From: Paenibacillus sp. yr247
Lineage (GTDB): Bacteria; Bacillota; Bacilli; Paenibacillales; NBRC-103111
Length of the DNA stretch: 64,000 bases
Assembly (NCBI RefSeq): GCF_900103825.1
Contig: NZ_FNIF01000005.1
Span: forward strand, 1-64,000
Direction: 5' to 3'
Shown: positions 1 to 7,506 of the stretch, piece after piece
Position numbering within the stretch: the first letter of the stretch is position 1
Layout: each line of letters starts with the position of its first letter
Notes under the pieces: generated by a model
Seen by the model: only the letters and a program-made list of their open reading frames with translations
Database searches by the model: none
What the model was told of the DNA's origin: nothing
Made by a program: the position numbers and the translations under genes

Positions 1-261
1 GGCTAGTCCAGTAATTCCATCTTCTCCGTATGCTTTCTTCCAACGCTTGGCGCATGCTTTTACACGTTGCTTTCCAATTATGTTTACATCAAAACCGTTT
101 GATTCAAAGATTTCCCAAGGGGTTTTCCCCTCCATGTATTGATCGATGAACAACTGTTTAAATTCATCAGCATAGGTTATTGCTTTCTCACTTATCTTGA
201 CAACATATTTATTGGTTGATAATTTCATTCGGTCTTTTTCGTTAAAGATTTTTTTAGACAT
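1..261 (-). mobile_element. IS3-type transposase OrfA, N-terminal part (cut by window edge)
   Basis: The 87 codons visible start at ATG 261 and run off the left edge. They are lysine-rich and look like the helix-turn-helix OrfA that opens IS3/IS150-type elements: a basic N-terminus, then a helix-turn-helix segment containing TPWEIFESNGFDV and a KRWKKAYGEDGITGL segment. OrfA would bind the IS ends and normally cooperates with a downstream DDE integrase OrfB, which is not in the window. The upstream IS end should lie close to the near-palindrome at 303-352. Family assignment rests on sequence character only, so the exact IS is unknown. Confidence 0.6.
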
Positions 262-302
262 GATGTAATCCCCTCCGGTGCTTACTCTAGTATACAAAAA
301 AA

Positions 303-352
303 GGTACCCACAGTCTGAACACTTTTTCAAAGTGTCCAGACTATGGGTACCA
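303..352. repeat. Near-perfect palindrome, likely IS terminal structure
   Basis: Two arms of about 23 bases pair with only two mismatches (both G-T compatible in RNA) around a few-base centre. The outer arms read GGTACCCA and TGGGTACC. It sits about 40 bp upstream of the OrfA start and before the first chromosomal gene. It could be the IS terminal repeat together with a hairpin that blocks incoming transcription, or a stand-alone terminator. The exact IS boundary and any target duplication cannot be set without the other end. Confidence 0.5.
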
Positions 353-399
353 GTGTACTCATAGATGTCTCTACAAGGAGGAGCAACAGCCTTCTGCCT

Positions 400-1377
400 T
401 CATCCACTATGCTTTCCGTTATCTAATCCCTTAAATGCAATCTGCTTGTTCAACCACACCGCAATGTCATCCATGACTTCATTCCGATTGACTTCATTCA
501 ACATTTCATGTCTCCCGCCCGGATAAAGCTTGCTGCTTACTTTCTGAAGTCCAAGCGCCTGGTACATGCTAAGCAGCTTCCGCACCCCTTTGCCATTACG
601 GCCAACTGGATCATCTTCTCCTGAAAATACGTATATCGGCAAATCTTTGCGAATCCGATTAACATGCTCAGCTTGATGAATTTCCTTTAGTCCTCTGAAA
701 AAATCTCTGAAATATCCCGAGGTAAACGTAACGCCGCAATAAGGATCGGCCACATACTTATCAACTTCGTCTATATCCTTACTTAACCAATCAAATGGTG
801 TTCGGTTTGGTGCAAATTTATTATTAAAAGCTCCAAATGACAGAGAAGTTAGAAGCTTACTACGGTGATGGTCTCCACGAAAGGCTGCTTCAACGGTCGC
901 AATTGCAATTCCAGCATGCAAAGCTGCACCCTCTTTTCCATTGGAGCCGGACAATATGATGCCTTGAACGTGATCCGGATGTTGCCTTAAATACGATACC
1001 ATGTAATGCTGCGTTAAGAATGAGCCCATACTATGCCCCATCACAAACAATGGAATATGTTCTTGATATTTTGTACGTATATGATTAGTGATCTGCCCCA
1101 TATTTTCAACCATGCTGCGAAAGCTATCTTTACCAAACTTACCAACGGCCTCAGGTGATCCAGCTGTTCGTCCGTGTCCCAAATGATCGTTAGCATAGAC
1201 GGCATAACCATGCCGCGTTAATACCTCGGCTAATCTTTCGTACCTGACGGCCGTCTCCGACATGCCATGTGCAATTTGCACAATCGCTTTAATCGCTACC
1301 GTCTCCTCAGGCAACCATTCATACACATAATTATTTATTTGCCCAGCGTCTTTCCATATGAAATGCTGATTCCTCAT
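400..1377 (-). CDS. Alpha/beta hydrolase, lysophospholipase/monoacylglycerol lipase type
   Basis: A 325-aa serine hydrolase of the lysophospholipase (Hydrolase_4) type, expected to cleave acyl esters such as monoglycerides or lysophospholipids in the cytoplasm. The oxyanion HG motif (IAHGMSE) is near residue 37. The nucleophile elbow GHSMG is at residues 114-118 (Ser116). A late acid in FSGEDDPVG and a histidine in GGRHEM complete the triad. No signal peptide is visible. ATG 1377 follows a GGGGG Shine-Dalgarno. It is transcribed toward the IS remnant and is separated from the next operon by a terminator. The substrate is not predictable from sequence. Confidence 0.85.
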   Translation of the reverse strand: MRNQHFIWKDAGQINNYVYEWLPEETVAIKAIVQIAHGMSETAVRYERLAEVLTRHGYAVYANDHLGHGRTAGSPEAVGKFGKDSFRSMVENMGQITNHIRTKYQEHIPLFVMGHSMGSFLTQHYMVSYLRQHPDHVQGIILSGSNGKEGAALHAGIAIATVEAAFRGDHHRSKLLTSLSFGAFNNKFAPNRTPFDWLSKDIDEVDKYVADPYCGVTFTSGYFRDFFRGLKEIHQAEHVNRIRKDLPIYVFSGEDDPVGRNGKGVRKLLSMYQALGLQKVSSKLYPGGRHEMLNEVNRNEVMDDIAVWLNKQIAFKGLDNGKHSG

Positions 1378-1462
1378 AATTAGATACCCCCATCAACGTT
1401 TCATCTATTCCGCAACTGTGAAGCTATTCCTATTCAGTATACAGCTTCTTTTTCACGAAAAC

Positions 1463-1487
1463 AGCCCCCTTTCCGAAGAAAGAGGGC
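1463..1487 (-). terminator. Rho-independent terminator after the yezD-like gene
   Basis: On the minus strand an AGCCC(T)CTTTC arm, a TTCG tetraloop and the complementary arm are followed by GTTTTC. It ends the hydrolase/yezD transcript before the 400-1377 gene. Confidence 0.65.
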
Positions 1488-1522
1488 TTCTAAAACGCTT
1501 ATATTCTAAGCCAATGCAACAG

Positions 1523-1732
1523 CTATGCTTTGCTAGTTTGTTTGACTGATTTTACAGCTTGTAACTGTGATTGTGCTTGAGATGACGTATCAAAACGTTT
1601 TCTCTCCGTCTTATCAATTTGCGCAATTTTCCCATCGTGCACGACAATTTGAACGGAACCGTATTCTAATCCATTTAAAATTTGCTTGATTCTGTCCATC
1701 CAAACATTATCTAACTCTAATGGTTTCGCCAT
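1523..1732 (-). CDS. YezD-family (DUF2292) small protein
   Basis: A 69-aa protein starting at ATG 1732 with a GGAGG site 7 nt upstream. A longer reading exists in this frame, but the extra N-terminus has no ribosome-binding site and overlaps the upstream gene. The core GLEYGSVQIVVHDGKIAQID is typical of the YezD/DUF2292 family: one helix, then two strands around a VxxGKIxQI motif. Many family members lie near sulfur-assimilation genes, and this one is 19 bp downstream of a hydrolase whose promoter region resembles that of the sulfate transporter. Molecular function is unknown; a small basic Gln/Ser/Lys-rich tail follows the conserved part. Confidence 0.8.
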   Translation of the reverse strand: MAKPLELDNVWMDRIKQILNGLEYGSVQIVVHDGKIAQIDKTERKRFDTSSQAQSQLQAVKSVKQTSKA

Positions 1733-1751
1733 CTCATTTCCTCCGCTTCTT

Positions 1752-2582
1752 TTAAATCGTCCAATCGTTCCAATTTTTTCTCTGTTTCTGAATGTAGGAT
1801 AACCAGTTCCCTGTTTTCTCAAAAAGTTCTTTGGTAGAACCTGTTGTTGAATAAGTATGATCAGCTTGATAGACAAGCTCGATATCGCATTGACCTTCAT
1901 TACGCAGCCAAAACATCTTCTGATATAAGGGCGCATAATCGACAGGTATAATATCGTCCGCAGTTCCATGTATGACGAGGACATCACCGTTAAATTTACG
2001 CAGCTGTTCAAAAGGCTGATGTTGAGATAATGAATCGAAAAATCGGCTAGTCAGTAAGTATCCATGATGATCAATAGCTCCGCCTAGTGGCAGCTTCTGG
2101 TATTCATTCTTGCTTACAATTCGCACAATATCATTGTGTGGATGAGCGACAGATGACCATAGTACGAGTGTTTTCACGCGATTATCTTTAGCGGCTGTTA
2201 AAACAGCTGCAGCACCGCCTAAGCTATGCCCGACCAAGATGACACGACTTAGATCAATGCAATCAATCGTTAACGCATAATCAATGACACTTCGCGTCTG
2301 TTCGATCAGAACATCCAATCCGCCTGCGCCATAATCGCCAGTACTTTCTCCACAACCACCATAATCGAAACGTAGAACAAGGTATCCTTGCGAGCTAAAC
2401 TCACGAGCTGCTTTCACAAACAACCGATCCACCCCTATCCGGCTGCCAATAAAACCGTGACAAATGATAATGAGCGGCCAACGTTGACAGTCGACTTGAG
2501 CAGCTCCTGCTTGATTTGTAGGGTAATGTAACGTAGCAGCTAATTCGACGTCGTCGCTTTGAATAGTGATTGCATGCTCCAT
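1752..2582 (-). CDS. Alpha/beta hydrolase (dienelactone hydrolase/esterase-like)
   Basis: A 276-aa cytoplasmic alpha/beta hydrolase. The oxyanion region reads CHGFIGSRIG near residues 41-50, the nucleophile elbow GHSLGG carries Ser120, an Asp lies in HGTADDIIP and the catalytic His in YQADHTYS. This layout fits the prolyl-oligopeptidase-like/acyl-ester hydrolase group with an FIGS loop. ATG 2582 is preceded by GGGAG. It is the first gene of a two-gene operon with the YezD-family gene. Its promoter (TTGACA, 17 bp, TAATAT) and the adjacent shared motif suggest co-regulation with the sulfate transporter. The substrate is unknown; a thioester or sulfur-linked substrate is only a guess from context. 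Confidence 0.85.
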   Translation of the reverse strand: MEHAITIQSDDVELAATLHYPTNQAGAAQVDCQRWPLIIICHGFIGSRIGVDRLFVKAAREFSSQGYLVLRFDYGGCGESTGDYGAGGLDVLIEQTRSVIDYALTIDCIDLSRVILVGHSLGGAAAVLTAAKDNRVKTLVLWSSVAHPHNDIVRIVSKNEYQKLPLGGAIDHHGYLLTSRFFDSLSQHQPFEQLRKFNGDVLVIHGTADDIIPVDYAPLYQKMFWLRNEGQCDIELVYQADHTYSTTGSTKELFEKTGNWLSYIQKQRKNWNDWTI

Positions 2583-2604
2583 GATGTTGACTCCCTTTCA
2601 CATT

Positions 2605-2640
2605 AACTAATAATTCCGATCTGATTAGTATGATTTAATT
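2605..2640. promoter_or_regulatory. Candidate operator (copy 1), hydrolase/yezD operon
   Basis: The plus strand carries ATAATTCCGA followed by TATGATT, the same order as at 3042-3076. ACTAAT-N12-ATTAGT gives partial dyad symmetry. It directly follows the -10 box of the minus-strand promoter, where a repressor would block initiation. A GGAATT core is reminiscent of the CymR (Rrf2-type) cysteine regulator box of Bacillus; this identity is inference. Confidence 0.45.
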
Positions 2641-2643
2641 ACA

Positions 2644-2672
2644 ATATTAGCATCACCTACTAGAGGTGTCAA
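2644..2672 (-). promoter_or_regulatory. SigA-type promoter of hydrolase/yezD operon
   Basis: On the minus strand a consensus TTGACA (2672-2667) is followed by a 17-bp spacer and TAATAT (2649-2644). The start codon is about 60 bp further on. The -35 is perfect and the -10 has one mismatch. Confidence 0.7.
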
Positions 2673-2717
2673 TCCTATTTTTAACATATTTCAGTAACAA
2701 AACGAGCCTATATTAGA

Positions 2718-2759
2718 AAAGACCCCCGCCTTGATCATTCACAAGTGAGAGTCTTTCCA
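2718..2759 (-). terminator. Hairpin after DUF4395 remnant
   Basis: Outer arms AAAGAC and GTCTTTT enclose an inner TCA-CTTG-TGA hairpin on the minus strand, with T-rich sequence after it. It probably terminated the now broken DUF4395-like gene. Confidence 0.4.
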
Positions 2760-2782
2760 TTTTTAGCAATCATTAACCGCAC

Positions 2783-2976
2783 TTAATTCTCTGTTTGCTT
2801 AAAAATGGCTTGTACTGATAATAAAATGGTACATCCAATACAATATCCTAGTAATGCTGCACCTGCGGCTAAGAATAAGAATCCTGTGAAGATATAACCC
2901 TTCACACTCCAACCGATGGCAAAAGCTGCAAGAGATAAGGATAGGATATAACCGCCAATGCGTTGTTAAACCTAGT
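2783..2976 (-). pseudogene. DUF4395-like membrane protein, C-terminal frameshifted remnant
   Basis: On the minus strand one frame reads RFNNALAV, matching the RFNQ-type motif of DUF4395 proteins. After a frame change the sequence continues as a hydrophobic stretch with LAAGAALLGYCIGC and a short tail ending at TAA 2783. The Cys-x2-Cys end (GYCIGC) is characteristic of the family. The RFN frame has a TGA just upstream and the C-terminal frame a TAA, so no intact start exists and the N-terminal half is missing. DUF4395 genes are often near thiosulfate or thioredoxin-type genes, which fits the sulfate neighbourhood. Confidence 0.55.
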
Positions 2977-3010
2977 TCATTTTTCTTGAATAATAATCCG
3001 CTTAGATATA

Positions 3011-3040
3011 TTGACAAATTAGACCATCCACTGCTATAGT
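3011..3040 (+). promoter_or_regulatory. SigA-type promoter of cysT-cysW-cysA-sbp
   Basis: TTGACA at 3011-3016, an 18-bp spacer, then TATAGT at 3035-3040. The GTG start at 3095 is about 50 bp downstream of the expected initiation point. The candidate operator copy 2 begins right after the -10 box. Confidence 0.7.
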
Positions 3041-3041
3041 C

Positions 3042-3076
3042 AACTTATAATTCCGAGTAAAGAACTATGATTAATG
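3042..3076. promoter_or_regulatory. Candidate operator (copy 2), sulfate transporter operon
   Basis: AACTTATAATTCCGA followed by TATGATTAAT repeats the plus-strand motif at 2605-2640 with a spacing change of 1-2 bp. It lies immediately after the -10 box of the transporter promoter. Relative to its own promoter it is inverted compared with copy 1, as expected for a symmetric operator. Confidence 0.45.
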
Positions 3077-3094
3077 CAAAATAGGTGGTGTAAT

Positions 3095-3901
3095 GTGGGA
3101 AATAAGGTATTTAAAGCTACGGTTCGATCTGTGCTTATTGGCTATCTGATTGCACTTCTTCTCATACCGATAGGTTCCATCTATTTAAAAGGATTTTCAT
3201 TAGGATGGGATCCATTTTGGAAAGAAGTTACAGGACCATTAGCCTGGAAGTCCATCTTGCTGACAATTAAGCTCAGCATTTTCTCAACAGTCATTCAAGC
3301 AATTGTCGGCACCATCATTGCTTATGTTCTTGTTCGGTATATATTTCGCGGCAAAAGTATTTTGAACAGCATGGTGGATCTCCCCTTCTCACTTCCAACT
3401 TCTGTGGCCGGATTAATGTTTCTAACCTTATTAGGACCTTCAAGTCCACTAGGTGTCTGGCTCGATCATTTAGGTGTCAAACTGCTTTATAATCAAACTG
3501 CAATTGTTATTGGTCTTGTATTTGTCACTTTCCCTTTTGTTGTTCGAACGGTTCAACCTTTACTAGAGCAAATCGATCCGGCAGAAGAACAGGCCAGCTT
3601 TACACTTGGCGCGGGAAAGTTTTACACATTCTGTAGAATTGTTTTCCCAGCTATTTTCCCTGGTATTGTAGCCGGCAGCATGCTCGCCTTTTCTCGATCT
3701 CTTGCCGAGTTTGGGGCCATCTCTCTCATCTCAGGCAATTTGCCGGGCAAGACGATGGTTGCATCGGTCTATATATATGGTGAAACACAGAACTTTAATC
3801 CCGAAGGCGCAGCAGCCATCTCTCTCGTTCTACTTACATTGTCCGTCCTTATTCTATGGATAATCAATGTATTGACACGCGGAAAGGGGCGCCTAGCATG
3901 A
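3095..3901 (+). CDS. cysT: Sulfate ABC transporter permease CysT (CysU)
   Basis: One of the two membrane permeases of a sulfate/thiosulfate importer. The 268-aa reading from GTG 3095 is preferred because AGGTGG lies 6 nt upstream; an in-frame ATG at 3074 has no such site. About six membrane segments are visible. The cytoplasmic EAA loop that docks the ATPase reads EEQASFTLGAGKFYTF in the second half. Family features include LPFSLPTSVAGL and SRSLAEFGAISLISGN. The gene overlaps cysW by 4 nt (ATGA), implying translational coupling. Distinction from molybdate permeases rests on length, the CysW partner and the sulfate-type binding protein. Confidence 0.93.
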   Translation: MGNKVFKATVRSVLIGYLIALLLIPIGSIYLKGFSLGWDPFWKEVTGPLAWKSILLTIKLSIFSTVIQAIVGTIIAYVLVRYIFRGKSILNSMVDLPFSLPTSVAGLMFLTLLGPSSPLGVWLDHLGVKLLYNQTAIVIGLVFVTFPFVVRTVQPLLEQIDPAEEQASFTLGAGKFYTFCRIVFPAIFPGIVAGSMLAFSRSLAEFGAISLISGNLPGKTMVASVYIYGETQNFNPEGAAAISLVLLTLSVLILWIINVLTRGKGRLA

Positions 3902-4704
3902 GAAGAATATTAATCAGTATTTCGTTTCTCGTTATCTTCCTTCTTATTATGTTACCATTTCTCGGCATAACATTTGGCGCTTTTGAAGAAGGACCTCAAG
4001 CCTTTTTCGATGCACTTGTGCGACCAGAAGCCCTGCATGCCATGAAGATTTCTTTAATCATTGTAGTGATTGTAACGATTCTTAATGCCATAGTCGGCAT
4101 TTACGTTTCCTTAGAAATTGTCAGAGGTTCATGGATTTCTCGTTGGTTGAAACCTGTGATAAATGCACTTATTGATTTACCTTTTGCTGTATCGCCTATT
4201 ATTGTTGGTTTAATGGTTATTCTTATCTTTGGCCCAAACACGGCGTTAGGTACCTTCATGGAAGATCATGATTTGAAAATCGTCTACGCCCTGCCCGGCA
4301 TGGTCTTGGCAACGATGTTCATTACTTTTCCTCTAATGGTACGTGAAGTGGTGCCTTTGCTTGAAGAGATTGGCACACAGTCTGAAGAAGCTTCTGCTAC
4401 TTTAGGTGCTGGTCCATGGCGTACTTTTATTCAAATTACATGGCCAGGTATTCGCTGGGGTGTGCTATACGGCCTCATCCTAACGATCGCAAGATCGCTT
4501 GGTGAATTCGGATCTATCCTTGTCGTGTCTGGAAATATTATTAATCAAACACAAACAGCAACCACTCTCGTTTATCAAGATGCCGAACAATTCCAACTCG
4601 TTGCTGCAAATAGCGTTGCTTTTGTTTTAGGTCTCATATCGATTTCTATTTTATTAGCACTTGAGTGGTTGAAAAGAAGAAGTGAACACTTGAGAAGCCA
4701 TTAA
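3898..4704 (+). CDS. cysW: Sulfate ABC transporter permease CysW
   Basis: The second permease of the sulfate importer, 268 aa from ATG 3898, which overlaps the cysT stop. An earlier in-frame ATG at 3856 lies inside cysT and lacks a ribosome-binding site. It has about six hydrophobic segments, LIDLPFAVSPIIVGLM, and an EAA loop reading EEASATLGAGPWRTFIQ. The conserved ARSLGEFGSILVVSGN follows. It is followed after 13 nt by cysA. Confidence 0.93.
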   Translation: MRRILISISFLVIFLLIMLPFLGITFGAFEEGPQAFFDALVRPEALHAMKISLIIVVIVTILNAIVGIYVSLEIVRGSWISRWLKPVINALIDLPFAVSPIIVGLMVILIFGPNTALGTFMEDHDLKIVYALPGMVLATMFITFPLMVREVVPLLEEIGTQSEEASATLGAGPWRTFIQITWPGIRWGVLYGLILTIARSLGEFGSILVVSGNIINQTQTATTLVYQDAEQFQLVAANSVAFVLGLISISILLALEWLKRRSEHLRSH

Positions 4705-4717
4705 GGAGGAGCACCTG

Positions 4718-5803
4718 ATGCATATAGAAGTCAAAAACCTAAATAAACATTTCGGGCAATTCCATGCCATCAAAGATGTTAATTTCAGCATTACGAAAGG
4801 TCATCTCGTAGGTTTAATAGGACCAAGCGGGGGTGGCAAAACTTCCATTCTGCGGATGTTATCTGGACTAGAAAGCCCGACCTCTGGTGATATATATTTC
4901 GATGGAAAACTGGCGACTCATCTTCCTGTTCAAGAAAGAGGCATTGGCTTCGTTTTTCAGAGCTATGCCCTCTTCAAGCATATGACTGTGTTTGAAAACG
5001 TGGCTTACGGCTTGAAGGTTTTGAAAAAGCCTAAAGACTTCATTCATGATAGAGTCACTTATCTTCTAAACTTGATGGGGCTTTCAGGCAGTGAACGTAA
5101 ATTCCCTCATCAGCTCTCAGGCGGCCAACGCCAACGGGTTGCCTTCGCAAGAGCATTAGCACCAGAACCTCAACTGCTCTTGCTTGACGAGCCTTTTGCA
5201 GCGATTGACGCTAAAATTCGCAAAGAGCTGCGCGTTTGGCTGAGGAACCTCATCGATGAATTCAAAGTAACGACCCTTTTCGTTACCCATGATCAGGATG
5301 AAGCTATCGAGGTTGCGGACGAGATTATTCTGGTTCAAGGTGGAAAAATTGAGCAGCAAGGAAGTCCGTGGGAGATTTATACGAAGCCTTCCTCCTCTTT
5401 TGTAGCCTCATTCATTGGGGAGTCTAATATCATTTCGCAATATACACCGCTTATCGGGTTTCCTTACTTAGAAGAAGTACAGCAAGATGGCAAATGGCTT
5501 CCGGACGTAAACGTGCTCATTCGACCAGAATCCATTGAAGTTCGCCCTCATGATGTAAGTCATCTCGCTACAGCTGGAGAAAAAGGAAAAGTAACGCACG
5601 CTCACTTCCGCGGGGATTCCTGGTATTTGGAAATTGATACGGGCACTCTGAAGCTATTTGCTTACCAGTCCGTCAAAGAAAAAATTTATCAACCAGGAGA
5701 TAAAGTGAATATTCTCATCCATTACATTTCCGTATTTACGAAAGACGAGAACAAATTGATCGAAAATCAGGCTAAACAAGATCCATTACCTGTTTTTATT
5801 TAA
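4718..5803 (+). CDS. cysA: Sulfate ABC transporter ATP-binding protein CysA
   Basis: A 361-aa ATPase that energises the CysTW channel. Walker A GPSGGGKT is at residues 35-42, the signature LSGGQRQR starts at 133, Walker B LLLLDEP ends near 159, and the switch histidine is in FVTHDQDEA. The last ~120 residues form a TOBE-like regulatory region with IRPESIEV, usual for CysA. ATG 4718 follows AAGGAGGAGC. It sits between cysW and the binding-protein gene with short gaps, so one transcript is expected. Confidence 0.93.
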   Translation: MHIEVKNLNKHFGQFHAIKDVNFSITKGHLVGLIGPSGGGKTSILRMLSGLESPTSGDIYFDGKLATHLPVQERGIGFVFQSYALFKHMTVFENVAYGLKVLKKPKDFIHDRVTYLLNLMGLSGSERKFPHQLSGGQRQRVAFARALAPEPQLLLLDEPFAAIDAKIRKELRVWLRNLIDEFKVTTLFVTHDQDEAIEVADEIILVQGGKIEQQGSPWEIYTKPSSSFVASFIGESNIISQYTPLIGFPYLEEVQQDGKWLPDVNVLIRPESIEVRPHDVSHLATAGEKGKVTHAHFRGDSWYLEIDTGTLKLFAYQSVKEKIYQPGDKVNILIHYISVFTKDENKLIENQAKQDPLPVFI

Positions 5804-5827
5804 ACATAAGAAGGGGAGTTGTAAACC

Positions 5828-6940
5828 ATGAAAAATTTTAAATCATTGGGTTTAATCACGGCAACATTATTCACAGCAAGCATCGCTCTTACAGCTTGCG
5901 GAACGGGTACAAAATCCGCTAGTACACCAGTAACGTCTGCAGCTACAACGCCTGCAGCTTCAGCCGCAGCAAGCACTACTCCAAAGGCTGCAGGCGGTAA
6001 AGTGAAAATTACACTGGGAGCTTACTCCGTTGTCAAAGAATCCTTTGAACTCATTATCCCTAAATTTAAAGAACAATGGAAAAATAAAACAGGTCAAACC
6101 GTTGAGTTCCAAGAATCCTATGTAGCTTCCGGTGCGCAAGCTACTGCTATTATCCAAGGCTTTGAGGCTGATATCGCCCCTCTATCCTTGGAAGGAGATA
6201 TTCAAAAAATTGCTGAGAAAGGCTTAATCACTCACGATTGGAAGAACAACCCATACAAAGGTAATGTTACGACTTCGATTGCTGCAATTGGCGTTCGTGA
6301 AGGTAATCCTAAAGGCATTAAGGACTGGGCTGATTTGACGAAATCGGGGGTTGAAGTTTTAATTCCTAACCCAAGCACTTCCGGCGGCGCCAAATGGGAT
6401 ATTAATGCCATCTATGGCGCAGGTTTGAAAGCTTCCGAAGCATCAGGTAAAAAAGACCCTGCGGCTGCAAAAGATCTCGTGAGTAAAGTATACAAAAACA
6501 TTAAAGTACTAGATAAAAGTGGTGCGGATTCCCTAACAACCTTTGACAAAGGTGTTGGTGATGCGATCGTTACTTATGAGAATGAGCTTCTTGCACGTAT
6601 TCAATCCGGCAAAAAATATGTAGAAGTCATTCCGCAATATACGACATCGATTGAAAATCCTGTTGCCCTTATTGATAAATACGTTGATAAACATGGCAAT
6701 CGTGAAGCAGCGCAAGCTTTCCTTGATTTCTTATTTACCCCTGAGGCACAAAAAGTATTCGCGGAAAAAGGCTTCCGCTCCGTTCTTCCTGAAGTGGCTA
6801 AGCAATACGAGAAAAACTACACCACACCTGCCGGCTTATTCAATATCGAATATCTTGGCGGCTGGGATAAAGTGAATAAAGAGCTCTATGGCAAAGGCGC
6901 AATCTGGGAAACCATCCTTGCAGAAGGCGGAGCCAAGTAA
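5828..6940 (+). CDS. sbp: Sulfate/thiosulfate-binding lipoprotein
   Basis: The extracellular solute-binding component of the importer, 370 aa. A lipoprotein signal peptide ends at LTAC (Cys24), then comes a Ser/Thr/Ala-rich linker to about residue 55. The mature domain has family features: ESYVASGAQATAIIQGFEADI near the ligand loop, an NPSTSGGAKW stretch, and LFTPEAQKVF near the end. ATG 5828 follows AGAAGGGGAG. Being last in the operon, rather than first as in many cys loci, it may be expressed at a different ratio. Sulfate versus thiosulfate preference cannot be read from the sequence. Confidence 0.9.
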   Translation: MKNFKSLGLITATLFTASIALTACGTGTKSASTPVTSAATTPAASAAASTTPKAAGGKVKITLGAYSVVKESFELIIPKFKEQWKNKTGQTVEFQESYVASGAQATAIIQGFEADIAPLSLEGDIQKIAEKGLITHDWKNNPYKGNVTTSIAAIGVREGNPKGIKDWADLTKSGVEVLIPNPSTSGGAKWDINAIYGAGLKASEASGKKDPAAAKDLVSKVYKNIKVLDKSGADSLTTFDKGVGDAIVTYENELLARIQSGKKYVEVIPQYTTSIENPVALIDKYVDKHGNREAAQAFLDFLFTPEAQKVFAEKGFRSVLPEVAKQYEKNYTTPAGLFNIEYLGGWDKVNKELYGKGAIWETILAEGGAK

Positions 6941-6954
6941 GAGAATATAAGAAT

Positions 6955-6997
6955 AGCCCGGTGCGATTGTGTCATTTCGCTTCCGGGCTTTATTTTT
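6955..6997 (+). terminator. Terminator of cysTWA-sbp operon
   Basis: AGCCCGG and CCGGGCT arms with a ~21-nt loop are followed by TTATTTTT, 14 nt after the sbp stop. Confidence 0.75.
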
Positions 6998-7021
6998 ACG
7001 TTATAGGTATGAGTCCAACAC

Positions 7022-7460
7022 TTATCTTCCGTCTCCATCAAGTAAATTTCCAAGACCGCCTAAGATACTGCCCTCTTCTTTCCTGCCTCCACTCTTGATG
7101 CCGACACCATACGATCCGCTAATCTGCTGAAAGGAAGAGATTGAATCCAGACGCGCCCAGGCTCGCGTTATGTAGCGAAGAATAAGCCTTCGCCGCCGAA
7201 TAACGCTGTTTTCTTGTGTCATAGCGACTAGACAACCCGTATCCACGCGAATCACTTCACCTGGGCGAAGTACACGCTCACAGATGGAGCCTTCCGCATG
7301 TACAAAAGCCAAACCATCGCCTTCGATTTTCTGCATGATAAAGCCCTCTCCACCGAAGAAACCAGCCCCTAGGCCTGACCAATATGGTTCAAGTTATCCA
7401 CCTCGAAACACGGATGTCCGCTGAATTTGCATCCCAGCCAATTACTCTCGCCGAACCGGG
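7022..7460 (-). pseudogene. AIM24/TIGR00266-family protein, degraded
   Basis: Pieces of an AIM24-type protein occur in different minus-strand frames. One frame reads [20 protein letters not shown] then [18 protein letters not shown]. The frame then shifts to LFGGEGLFF and, after a stop, [14 protein letters not shown]. The end returns to [14 protein letters not shown]. Upstream, DNLNHIGQA stops at TAG where one base would restore the frame. At least two frameshifts and a missing N-terminal half make a functional product unlikely. Intact family members are beta-solenoid proteins of unclear role. A 104-aa ORF (7336-7022) remains open but spans shifted frames. Confidence 0.7.
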
Positions 7461-7506
7461 GCGAAGCCCGATGCTTGATACAGTGCTATGTGAAGTTGAT
7501 GACTTT

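Noticed and set aside
1523..2011. 162-aa reading of the YezD gene
   Set aside because: The extra N-terminus overlaps the hydrolase gene and lacks a ribosome-binding site; ATG 1732 fits the family.
2799..3017. 72-aa minus-strand ORF before cysT
   Set aside because: The DUF4395-like residues are in other frames of the same DNA; this frame has no family likeness.
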